Shown here: one piece after another, positions 11,194 through 21,041 of the stretch
Layout: every line of letters starts with the position of its first letter
How positions within the stretch are numbered: the first letter of the stretch is position 1
Source: Linepithema humile
Lineage: Eukaryota; Arthropoda; Insecta; Hymenoptera; Formicidae
Direction of reading: 5' to 3'
DNA length: 64,000 nt
Assembly (NCBI RefSeq): GCF_040581485.1
Contig: NC_090133.1
Coordinates: 4,650,001 to 4,714,000 of the forward strand
Notes under the pieces: model-generated
Seen by the model: the letters and a program-made list of their open reading frames with translations, nothing else
Database searches by the model: none
Told to the model about the DNA's origin: nothing
Position numbers and translations under genes: made by a program

Positions 11194-12717
11194 TTACTCG
11201 GTAGAAACCGACGACTTCCTCGCCCGCACTTTTAACCAGAAACCATTTTCCGACGTCATGGCGAGCGCTTTTTTATCCAGAACGATAGGATTTCTGGTCT
11301 TAGCGTCAGGTTCAAGATTGCAATGCCATAACATATAAAACAGCATAATTTTTGCTTCCATTAGGGCAAATCTGTTACCTATGCAGTTCCTAGGACCGAT
11401 ACCGAATGTCAAGTAAACGGAATTATCCACTTCGCCATTCAGGAACCTATCTGGATCAAATTTCTTCGGCTGAGAATAATACTGCGAATCGTGATGCAGA
11501 GCGTAAACCGGAAACCAAATATTATCTCCCGGCTTAAGTGTGATCGGTTTTTCATCCGGTGTTACTGGTGGCAATTCGAATTCCTTAACGCATACTCTAT
11601 CGGCAAAAACCGCTGGAGGATAAAGTCTCAGAGTTTCGTTCACAACGGCATCTAAATACTTCATGCCGTTGATAGCCTCGTATGTGGGTTTGTTATTGGT
11701 TTCTCTGAGAACATCTTCGATTTCTTCTCTCAACTTGCTCTGTATGTCAGGATTAACAGCGACTTCATGTACCGCAAAGCACATTGCTTTTGACACGGTA
11801 TCAAATCCAGCCAAAAAAAAAACGAATGCTTGAGCGGTCATCTCGTCGATGTCAAATATTGGTCCATGGTCATTATTTCTAGCTTCCATCATCAATTGAA
11901 TCATGTCCGGACGAACAATCCCTTGCTCGTCCCTGGCTTTCACTGTACTAGTGACAACATCCTTAAAAAATTTGTCCACTTCTGTGCTGAAGATTCTTAT
12001 TCTAAAGAAATTTGCAATTTTTGGAAAGTTTCTATGCATGAGAAATGCGAACATTACTCGAGGACTAGCAAAATTCATAGCTTTCTTGCCGAGCAGATAA
12101 AATTCATTATTCGGATGCTTGAAAGAATCCACACTGATACCAAAAGCGCACGTAGCAACCACATCATTAGAATATCTGGGCATCATATCTTCCATGTCGT
12201 ATGTCTTGCCCGTGTTTCCAGATTCAGCAATTAAAAAATCGGTGAAGTTCTTTGCGCACTGACACATTAGTTCGAACATTGCTTTCATTTTACTGGACGT
12301 GAAGCTCGGACTAAGAAGCTTCCGCATTTCACGCCAGTGATCGCCCCGCAGAGCGAATAAATTTCTGCTGGCCATTGGTTCAAGCTCCTCGTTAATAAAG
12401 CCCTTATGATCACAAAAATAATCGAAGTTTTTAATGGCGATTGAATTGATCAGGTTCGGATCACGGATCACGTATATCGGCTGCATAAATTCGAAAAAAC
12501 CGAAATACTTTGTGTCAGGAAATAAATTGTAGATGTTGAGTAAGTTGTCCGCCATGGTTACACGTCGTAAAATGAAGGGTGCCATGTTACCCAATAACGG
12601 AATTGGCCGAAAATGCGGAATTTTCAGTCGTTCAAAATAAGATAGCTTGCTTAGAACAAAATAATATAAACAAACAACCGCCGTGAGAACAATCAGAAGT
12701 AAAGTTGAAAATTCCAT
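11194..12717 (-). CDS. Cytochrome P450, CYP9 family (CYP3 clan)
   Basis: Intact 507-residue single-exon P450 starting at the ATG 12715-12717 (MEFSTLLL). It has the N-terminal anchor, RPIPLLGN hinge, WREMR, I-helix LAGFDTVS, K-helix ETLR in NETLRLYPPA, and heme loop FGIGPRNCIG. The residue before the Cys is Asn, where the paralogues have Ile or Leu; this still fits FxxGxRxCxG. It is a very close paralogue of the loci at 14090-15615 and 17634-19184, sharing coding sequence plus both flanks. It is the first of three ~2.9-3.5 kb tandem units. Likely an ER-bound monooxygenase of unknown substrate. Confidence 0.95.
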   Translation of the reverse strand: MEFSTLLLIVLTAVVCLYYFVLSKLSYFERLKIPHFRPIPLLGNMAPFILRRVTMADNLLNIYNLFPDTKYFGFFEFMQPIYVIRDPNLINSIAIKNFDYFCDHKGFINEELEPMASRNLFALRGDHWREMRKLLSPSFTSSKMKAMFELMCQCAKNFTDFLIAESGNTGKTYDMEDMMPRYSNDVVATCAFGISVDSFKHPNNEFYLLGKKAMNFASPRVMFAFLMHRNFPKIANFFRIRIFSTEVDKFFKDVVTSTVKARDEQGIVRPDMIQLMMEARNNDHGPIFDIDEMTAQAFVFFLAGFDTVSKAMCFAVHEVAVNPDIQSKLREEIEDVLRETNNKPTYEAINGMKYLDAVVNETLRLYPPAVFADRVCVKEFELPPVTPDEKPITLKPGDNIWFPVYALHHDSQYYSQPKKFDPDRFLNGEVDNSVYLTFGIGPRNCIGNRFALMEAKIMLFYMLWHCNLEPDAKTRNPIVLDKKALAMTSENGFWLKVRARKSSVSTE

Positions 12718-14089
12718 AATTTCTGGATTGATTACGTAACTAAGAAATTACTGATGTCCAGCTGTTGCTAGTTTTTTTTGGAATCGGCGAAACAATTTCT
12801 AAATATTATTGTTCAGTTAATATCAATATCACACATGAAGACATACGTAGTTAATAGCACACAAATTAGAAAAGACTTTGATAGATGTTATTTGATAGAA
12901 ATCACAATGTACAGTGACTCGCTATATTTTTGATAAGCGAAACAAACACTTCGCGCGTCTTTCAATGACTGAACGTTGCTCGTTCAAGGCGAGATTAATA
13001 ACATTATCAAGTGCAGATTACGTCATGTCTAGAACACCGGCGCCATTAACTTATTGCGACTATGATATGCATTGTTATATCATACTTATAGCATACGTGA
13101 AAGGTATTGTCTAAAAACCGATCATAAATCTCTATCTGCGTAATTTTCATCATCGTTTACATCATCGTTTAATATTTTTTAATAAGACAATATAGCTGTA
13201 ACAAATATTTCATTCTAAATTCAATCATTTGTATTGTGTATTTATATATTTGATCTAATTCATAAATAACTATTCATAAATAAATAATAAATAATACAGG
13301 ATTTTAAACTTTGTTTATTTTTCCAAATCTTATCTTTGATTTATCTTTGATTTCAATCAATGACAAAGGATTACTATAAAAGAAACAACTGTTTATTTAA
13401 CAAAATTAAGATATTATTTTAATATAATTAATTTCTTTATATATGAATGACATACATTGTTCAAATACAAATAATATAAAATTCTGAAGTTATATATATA
13501 ATAGAATACTAAAAATAGAATCAAATCGAAATAAAGTCTACTTATGCATAAGATATATATTTTTTCTATTGGCATTAATATTTTATTTATAAATATCTAT
13601 ATGACAAAGATGTTAATGCAGTATAATAATGAAAGTAAGATAGAAAAAATCTATATTAGATATAAAGGAATAATTTTTTTTCTGTAATTAAGTGATTACG
13701 TAGCACTAAAAGAATATTTGTCATAATAAATATAATAGAGTAGAAAATTAAATAAACAATTTAGCTGTTGAATACAGTAACTCTTTTTAATTTTATTACA
13801 AAAAATTTGACTATATTTTTATTTCATCACATTAATATATAAATGTTAATTAATTAGAAGAACATTTGTGCCGCTTCATTACTTTATATTTATTCAACAT
13901 TAAAATATTTGTGACACTCACTGTATAAAGTAGTGCAAAATATCACATGCATTTTTAAATTCAGTTGCAAAATAATGCTTTACATTATATGGACGTAAGA
14001 ATTTATACGGTTTTGTTTGAATTGATGTAGTATAGAATACATTATCATATGTTATAAATGTTTTAAATTTTTTGTCCATTCAACAAGCA
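12718..14089. other. Intergenic DNA between P450 loci 4 and 5
   Basis: No gene seen. The proximal block AATCGGCGAAACAATTTC is at 12782-12799 and the distal module at about 12955-13200. The 3' flank of locus 5 (13500-14089) is nearly the same as 10580-11193. Confidence 0.6.
12955..13200 (-). promoter_or_regulatory. Conserved upstream module of P450 gene 4
   Basis: Carries AATGACTGAACGTTGCTCG followed by CAAGGCGAGATT ~266 bp before the ATG at 12717, and GTGCAGATTACGTCAT. The same order is seen at 15890-16130 and 19440-19680, and inverted at 19870-20030. Confidence 0.45.
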
Positions 14090-15615
14090 TTACTTGGTAG
14101 AAATCGATGACTTCCTCGCCCGCACTTTTAACCAAAGACCATTTTCCGACGTCATAGCAAACGATTTTTTTTCCAGAACGATAGGATTTCTGGTTTTAGC
14201 GTCAGGTTCAAGATCGCAATGCCATAATAAATAAAATAGCATAATTTTTGCTTCCATTAGGGCAAATCTGTTACCTATGCAGATCCTAGGACCGATACCA
14301 AATGTCAAGTAAACGGAATTATCCACTTCGCCGTTCAGGAACCTGTCTGGATCAAATTTCTTCGGCTGAGAATAATACTGCGAATCGTGATGCAGAGCGT
14401 AAGTCGGCAACCAAATATTATCTCCCGGCTTAAGTGTGGTCGGTTTTCCATCCGATGTTGCTGGAGGCAATTCGAATTCCTTAACGCACAATCTATCGAG
14501 AAAAATCACTGGAGGATAAAGTCTCAGAGTTTCATTCACAACGGCATCTAAATACTTCATGCCGTTGATAGCCTCGTATGTGGGTTTGTTATTGGTTTCC
14601 CTGAGAACATCTTCGATTTCTTCTCTCAACTTGCTCTGTATATCAAGATTAACAGCGACTTCGTGCACCGCAAAGCACATTGCTTTTGACACGGTATCAA
14701 ATCCAGCCAGGAAAAAAACGAATGCTTGAGCGGTCATCTCGTTGATATCGAATGCTGGTCCATGGTTCTTGTTTCTAGTTTCCATCATCAATTGAATCAT
14801 GTCCGATCGAACAATCCCTTGCTCGTCCCTGGCCTTCACTGTACTGGTGACAACATTCTTAAAGAAATTGTCTACTTCTGCGCTGAACATTCTTATTCTA
14901 AAAAAATTTGCAATTTTTGGAAAGTTTCTATGCATGAGAAATGCGAACATTACTCGAGGACTAGCAAAATTCATAGCTTTCTTGCCGAGCAGATAGAATT
15001 CATTATTCGGATGCTTGAAAGAATCCACACTGATACCAAAAGCGCACGTGGCAACCACATCATTAGAGTATCTGGGCAGTATGTCCTGCATGTCGTATGT
15101 CTTGCCGGTGTTTCCAGATTCAGCAATTAAAAAATTAGTGAAGTTCTTTGCGCACTGACATATCAGTTCAAACATCGTTTTCATTTTGCTGGACGTAAAG
15201 CTCGGACTAAGAAGCTTCCGCATTTCGCGCCACAATGATCGCCCCGCAGACCGAATAAATTTCTGCTGGCCATTGGTTCAAGCTTCTCGTTTACAAAGTT
15301 ATTATGATCACAGAAATAATCAAAATTTTTAATGGCGATTGAATTGATCAGATCCGGATCACGGATCACGTATCTCGGGCTCATAAATTCGAAAAAACCA
15401 AAATACTTTGCGTCAGCGAATGAATTGTATGTGTTGAGTAAATTGTCCGCCATGGTTACACGTTGTAAAATGAGGGGTAGCATGTTACCCAATAACGGAA
15501 TTGGCCGTAAGTGCGGAATTTTTAGTCGTTCAAAGTAAGATAGCTTGCTTAGAACAAAATAATATAGACAAGCAACCGCCGTGAAAACAGTCAAAAGCAA
15601 AGTAGAAAATTCCAT
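14090..15615 (-). pseudogene. Cytochrome P450 (CYP9 family) with 2-bp frameshift
   Basis: The N-terminal frame (ATG 15613-15615, MEFSTLLL) stays open to RGDH. It then shifts at 15231-15236, where CA is present twice compared with the paralogues' CGCCAATGATC context, so the next residues are out of frame and run to a stop at 15181-15183. The rest (14090 to ~15235) is open in the shifted frame and keeps WREMR, I-helix LAGFDTVS, ETLR and FGIGPRICIG. The break falls on the C-helix Trp codon. There is no ATG at the head of the second frame (the codon there is TTG), so it is not a separate gene. Because no other lesion is seen, this is a very young pseudogene, an allele-specific null or a sequencing error. 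Confidence 0.85.
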
Positions 15616-17633
15616 AATTTCCGGATTAATTACGTGATAAAAAAATTAATGATGTCCAGCTGTTGCTAGTTTTTTTTTAAATTGGCGAAAGAGTTTCCAA
15701 ACACTTTTCTTTAGTTAGTATCAATATTATATGAAGATATACGTAGTTGATAGTGCACTAATTTACTGAATTATTATTAGATTTTCTTTGTAAATCAAAA
15801 AAAACTTTGATGGTAGATTATGTTTGTTAGAAGTTAATGCGCAATGACTCGTTATATTCTGAATCAGTGAAACAAACACTTTGCGCGTTTTTCAGTCACT
15901 GAAAGTTTTTATTTTAGGGCGAGATTTATAACATGAAGTGCAGATTATGTAATCTCTTAAATATAGCTTACTGCGAACATGATATACGTTGTTATCAGTA
16001 AATGATATTACATTATTGCTTGCGTGAAAGATATTGCCTAACAGTCCGATTATAAATCTCAATCTGCGTAATTTTCTGTTTAGTAACTATTGTTTAATAT
16101 TCTTTAATAAGACAGTGTACCAGTAACAAATGTTTTGTTCTAAATTGAATTACTTTCATTGTTTATATATATTTGATTCTAATTTATAAATAACTAATGC
16201 ATGCTTCTGTTCATTTTTTCTAATATCATGTTTGATTCACATTTCGATTCATAACAATACTATAAAAGAAATTATTAATCTAATAAAATTATGAAATTAT
16301 TTTAATAGAATTAATTTTTTTATATATGAGTGACTATACATTGTTTGAATAAAAATAATATACGATTATGTAAAGTGTTAATACAATATTAAAAATAGAA
16401 TCAAATCGAAATAATGTCTATTTTTATATGGTGTAACTTTTTTTTATTGACATTAATATTTTATTCATAAATATCTATTTGACAAAGATGTCAATGCAAT
16501 ATGTTAATGAAAATGTAATGGATAGAAAGAAATAATATTTAGTATTGGAAAATAAGTTTTTTTGTAATCAAGTGATTACGTGAGCACTAAAATATGTATA
16601 TATTGTTATAATAATAGAATAGAAAATTTAATAGAGATTTATCTGTTGACAGTCTTTCTTTTTAATTATCTACTTATTTACTTATCTAATTACAAAAAAA
16701 TTTGACTATATTTTTAATTTATTACATTAATATATAAATGTTTTATTACATTAATGTATAAACGTTTTATTGTTTTATTATATTACTATATAATTAATTA
16801 AAAGAATATTTGCGCTGTTTTATTACTTTACATTCGTTCAAGGTTAAGATACTTGTGATACTTGTTACAAAGTGGCGCAATATATCACATGCGCATTTTT
16901 CAATACAGTTAGAAAATAATGCTTTACATTATATGGACGTAAAAATTTACGTGAAGGTTTAATTTGAATTGATATAGTATTGAATGCATTATTAAAAACA
17001 ACTTAATAAATATCAGTAAAAGGTATGAGTAAATTACAAATAAATATTTTCTAATAAAAATTTTATTTTTACATAAATTTCTTTGATCGACACACGTATT
17101 TCTGAAGATTTTCAAAAGATTGTTTATACAATATTAAATAAAAAAATAATACAATATTTTACCGTAAAATAAAAATTGTAAATTTTTTTAAACATTTTAA
17201 GAAAATTTAGTTATAACATCATTTTTTATGTAATTTTTTCTTCACTTTTTTACGTTATATATTTTATAAAAAGATTTTACGAACATTTGAGTCTCAAGAG
17301 GCTCCTTTGTTTTACGCAAAAAAATATTAAAGAATTACAATATGTACAATCTTCTCGGATACTTTTTATGAAGAAAAAGCATTGATTTATTAACGGCTCA
17401 AAAATTTTAATAATTATAATATAAATTACACAAATACATTTTCATTGAATCTACTGTCCTACATGGCACTTTATTTAAATATATTCAGAATTTATCCTTT
17501 TAACATTTAATAAAATAAATATCCATATATATCCATTATACCCATTATACACACATCCTTTAATATCCACTTATAAGGTTTATTCTAAATATGACTTTAA
17601 TTTATAAAGTAAACATTACATGCTATAAATGTT
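15616..17633. other. Intergenic DNA between P450 loci 5 and 6
   Basis: No gene seen. It has the upstream module of locus 5 (about 15890-16130), then the duplicated 3' flank (16390-16985). An extra ~620 bp (16986-17600) follows before the terminal 3' flank block. Part of that extra stretch (17280-17480) resembles the 3' flanks of genes 2 and 3, so locus 6 has a composite downstream region. Confidence 0.55.
15890..16130 (-). promoter_or_regulatory. Conserved upstream module of P450 locus 5
   Basis: A degraded version of the shared module: TTTTAGGGCGAGATT lies ~300 bp before the ATG at 15615, followed by GTGCAGATTATGTAATCTC. It is more diverged than at genes 4 and 6. Confidence 0.4.
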
Positions 17634-19184
17634 TCAAATTTTTTGTCCATTTGACAAGAATTTCTTGGTAGAAACCGACGACTTCCTCGCCCGCACTTTT
17701 AACCAGAAACCATTTTCCGACGTCATGGCAAGCGCTTTTTTATCCAGAACGATAGGATTTCTGGTCTTAGCGTCAGGTTCAAGATCACAATGCCATAACA
17801 AATAAAACAGCATAATTTTTGCTTCCATTAGAGCAAATCTGTTACCTATGCAGATCCTAGGACCGACACCGAATGGCAAGTACACTGAATTATCTACTTC
17901 GCCATTCAGGAACCTGTCTGGATCAAATTTCTCTGGCTGAGAATAATACTTGGAATCGTGATGCAGAGCGTAAGTCGGGAATAAAATGCTATCTCCCGGC
18001 TTAAGTGTGATCGGTTTTCCATCCGGTGTCGCTGGTGGCAATTCGAATTCCTTGACGCATACTCTATCGATGAAAATCGCTGGAGGATAAATTCTCATGA
18101 TTTCGTTCACAATAGCATCCATGTATTTCATGTTGTTGATAGCCTCGTATGTGGGTTTGTTATCGGTTTCCCTGAGAACATCTTCGATTTCTTCTCTCAA
18201 CTTGTTCTGTATGTCAGCATTAACAGCGACCTCGTGTACAGCAAAGCACATAGCTCTTGATACTGTATCAAATCCGCCCAAGAAAAAAACAAATGCTTGA
18301 GCGGTCATCTCGTTAATATCGAATGTTGGTCCATGGTTCTTGTTTCTAGTTTCCATCATCAATTGAATCATGTCCGGTCGAACAATCCCTTGCTCGTCCC
18401 TGGCCTTCACTGTACTGGTGACAACATTCTTAAAGAAATTGTCCACTTCTGCGCTGAACATCCTTATTCTGAAGAAATTTGCAATTTTTGGAAAGTTTCT
18501 ATGCATGAGAAATGCAAACATTACTCGAGGACTAGCAAAATTCATAGCTTTCTTGCCGAGCAGATAAAATTCATTATTCGGATGCTTGAAAGAATCCACA
18601 CTGATACCAAAAGCGCACGTGGCAACCACATCATTAGAGTATCTAGGCAGTATGTCCTGCATGTTGTATGTCTTGCCGATGTTTCCAGATTCAGCAATTA
18701 AAAAATCAGTGAAGTTCTTTGCGCACTGACACATCAGTTCAAACATCATTTTCATTTTGCTGGACGTGAAGCTCGGACTAAGAAGCTTTCGCATTTCGCG
18801 CCAATGATCGCCCCGTAGACCAAATAAATTTTTGCTGGCCATTGGTTCAAGCTCCTCGTTTACAAAGTTGATATGATCACAGAAATAATCGAAATTTTTA
18901 ATGGCGAGTGAATTGATCAGATCCGGATCACGGATCACGTATTTCGGTTGCATAAATTCGAAAAAACCAAAATACTTTGCGTCATTGAATAAATTGTAGA
19001 TGTTGAGTAAGTTGTCCGCCATGGTTACACGTCGTAAAATGCAGGGTGCCATGTTACCCAGTAACGGAATTGGCCGTACATGCGGAATTTTTAATTGTTC
19101 GAAGTAAGATAACTTGCTTAGAACAAAATAATATAGACAAGCACCCGCCGTGAGAACAGTCAAAAGCAAAGTAGAAAATTCCAT
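17634..19184 (-). CDS. Cytochrome P450, CYP9 family (CYP3 clan)
   Basis: Intact single-exon P450 of 516 residues. I place the start at the ATG 19182-19184 (MEFSTLLL), as in the paralogues; the frame is open three codons further but that codon is TTG. Features: N-terminal anchor, RPIPLLGN, WREMR, I-helix LGGFDTVS, K-helix EIMR in NEIMRIYPPA (an allowed ExxR variant), and heme loop FGVGPRICIG. The C-terminus reads on about nine residues past the paralogues' end (..SVSTKKFLSNGQKI) because the usual stop is lost. It is the most upstream gene of the array. Likely an ER monooxygenase; substrate unknown. Confidence 0.95.
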   Translation of the reverse strand: MEFSTLLLTVLTAGACLYYFVLSKLSYFEQLKIPHVRPIPLLGNMAPCILRRVTMADNLLNIYNLFNDAKYFGFFEFMQPKYVIRDPDLINSLAIKNFDYFCDHINFVNEELEPMASKNLFGLRGDHWREMRKLLSPSFTSSKMKMMFELMCQCAKNFTDFLIAESGNIGKTYNMQDILPRYSNDVVATCAFGISVDSFKHPNNEFYLLGKKAMNFASPRVMFAFLMHRNFPKIANFFRIRMFSAEVDNFFKNVVTSTVKARDEQGIVRPDMIQLMMETRNKNHGPTFDINEMTAQAFVFFLGGFDTVSRAMCFAVHEVAVNADIQNKLREEIEDVLRETDNKPTYEAINNMKYMDAIVNEIMRIYPPAIFIDRVCVKEFELPPATPDGKPITLKPGDSILFPTYALHHDSKYYSQPEKFDPDRFLNGEVDNSVYLPFGVGPRICIGNRFALMEAKIMLFYLLWHCDLEPDAKTRNPIVLDKKALAMTSENGFWLKVRARKSSVSTKKFLSNGQKI

Positions 19185-19439
19185 AATTACCAAATTAATT
19201 ATGTGGTAAGGAAATTACTGGTATCCAGCTGTCGCTAGTTCTTTTTGGAATCGGCGAAACAATTTCCAATTACTATTGTTCAGTTAACATCAATATCACA
19301 TAAAGACATATGTAGTTCATAGCACACAAGTTATTGAATTGTTGTTATATTTTCTTCGTAAATTAGAAAGAACTTTGATGATAGATTTTGTCTGTTGGAA
19401 GTCGCAATATGCAGTGATGCACTGTATTTTTGATCAACG

Positions 19440-19680
19440 AACACTGCATGTTTTTCAATGACTGAACGTTCTTCGGCCAAGGCGAGACTAATAACTTCAT
19501 GCAGATTACGTCATCTCTTAAACAGCGGCGATATTAGCTTATTGCCAACAGGATATACGTTGTTATCAATGTATGAAGGATATTGTCTGAAAGACTGATC
19601 ATTAATCTTGATCTGCGCAAATTTCGATTTCGTAACATTATCGTTTAATATTCTTTAATATGAAAATGTAGCAGTAACAA
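19440..19680 (-). promoter_or_regulatory. Conserved upstream module of P450 gene 6
   Basis: TTTCAATGACTGAACG, then CCAAGGCGAGACT ~294 bp before the ATG at 19184, then ATGCAGATTACGTCATCTC. The proximal block GAATCGGCGAAACAATTTC is at 19248-19266. Confidence 0.45.
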
Positions 19681-19869
19681 ATGTTTTGTTCTAAATTCAA
19701 TTATTTTAATTGCCATCTGTTTCTAATTTACAGATAAATAGTGATTTTTTAAAATTCTTTTTATTTTGTCTAGTATTATATTTATCCACTTTTTTATTTA
19801 TGAAGAAAATCTGTATACTAATTCTGTATACTAATTAGCTATTCTAATTAAAATAATAATAAATGAATC

Positions 19870-20030
19870 TGCATGATGTTAAGCTCGCCTTGATCGAGCA
19901 ACGTTCAGTCATTGAAAGATGAATGCATAAAAAGTGATTGCAGTGTTCGTTTCACTGATAAAAAATATAGCAAGTCACTGCACATTGTGACTTCTAAAAA
20001 AAAGTCTATCATCAAAGTTATTTTTTTATG
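19870..20030 (+). repeat. Inverted orphan copy of the P450 upstream module
   Basis: Reading the minus strand of this segment reproduces, in order, the blocks of 19360-19510: AACTTTGATGATAGA, GTCACAATGTGCAGTGAC, TGAACGTTGCTCG, CAAGGCGAG and ATGCAGATT. It therefore lies head to head with the upstream module of gene 6 about 360 bp away. No P450 coding sequence follows it on the plus strand; unrelated repeat-like sequence does. Confidence 0.7.
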
Positions 20031-20035
20031 TGCAA

Positions 20036-21041
20036 TTACAGAGCGTTGAAATAATCATGATACAAGATTTTAAAGTTATAATAGATATAAAGAAATAATT
20101 TCAACTGATTAAAGTTTGGAACGTTCCTAGAGCGATTTTTTAAAAATGATTTGTCGCTCTTCTCCTTTTGCAGGGAGAAAGTTTCGAGATTAACAAACAA
20201 AGTACAAAAGAGACCGATCCGATGCATGCGTCGGAAGACACCCTAATACCCGAAAAACCACCCCCAAAATCACTTAAACAATTCTCGCCAAGGTAAGAAT
20301 GATTTGTCGCTCTTCTCCTTCTGTACAGAGAAAGAAACATGCATGAGCGTCTAACGGCAGTACTCGGTCAAAAAAAATCGCACAGCATTCACTAAAAAAG
20401 CAAATTGTTGAGAATTGTATGAGCTTTAACGTCGTGGAATCGATTTTTGACAAAAAAAATTTTTCTGGTTCATGCACGTTGCCCAATTTGGGGAAATTTT
20501 TTTCATTTCCGGACTGGTCCGTTCAATGGAGGATAACTCAGTTAAAAATGATAATACGGGAGTTTTCTTCGAAGAATCAGAAACTAGAAGATTTAAGCTT
20601 CAAAACACTTTTTTTAAATATTTTTTTTGTCCATTTTTCGCGGAGATACAGCCGCTCAAAAACATCCAAAAATCGACCCGAAATTTTCTATCCCTTAATT
20701 TTGACGCGTAGTGTATATTTACTAAAATTAAGAAAATTTTTTTTTTAGTGTGGGTAAGGAGGATTGGAAGGGTATCAGGCACAAGTCAGAGATTTATATT
20801 GTACAAAATACCATATATTTTTGCATAATAAACCTATATATACAATATATAATATACAATATATATACAATAGTTTCTAGTTGCTTCTGTAAATATTGCG
20901 CGACAAATCTGCCTTGTTTCGAAGTTACTCTTTCGAATGCAGGCACGATTTTACACCTGCATCACAACGGATCAGCGGCATAGCAAAAAAAACGCATTAA
21001 CACTAAGTATTTTTCAAAAATATTTTTTAAACTGTTTTCAG
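20036..21041. other. Unclassified repeat-like DNA and presumed GPCR intron
   Basis: No gene is supported. A ~38-bp block around GATTTGTCGCTCTTCTCCTT occurs twice (20147-20185 and 20300-20340). 20400-20760 is rich in A/T runs with an interspersed-repeat look. The stretch just before 21042 would be intron if the GPCR has further 5' exons. Confidence 0.4.

Noticed and set aside
11830..12234. A 134-codon plus-strand frame that recurs at 14726-15130 and 18297-18701 with high similarity
   Set aside because: It lies wholly antisense to the P450 coding regions; its conservation is explained by the paralogous P450 exons on the other strand, and it has no recognisable domain.
15181..15235. Two separate P450 genes, one ending and one starting here
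   Set aside because: The downstream frame has no ATG at its head and both pieces align end to end with the paralogues; a 2-bp frameshift explains it.
20174..20292. Possible exon between TTTTGCAG and GTAAGA with an open frame
   Set aside because: Its frame is not compatible in phase with the GPCR exon at 21042, it has no transmembrane or known domain, and it sits in repeat-like DNA.
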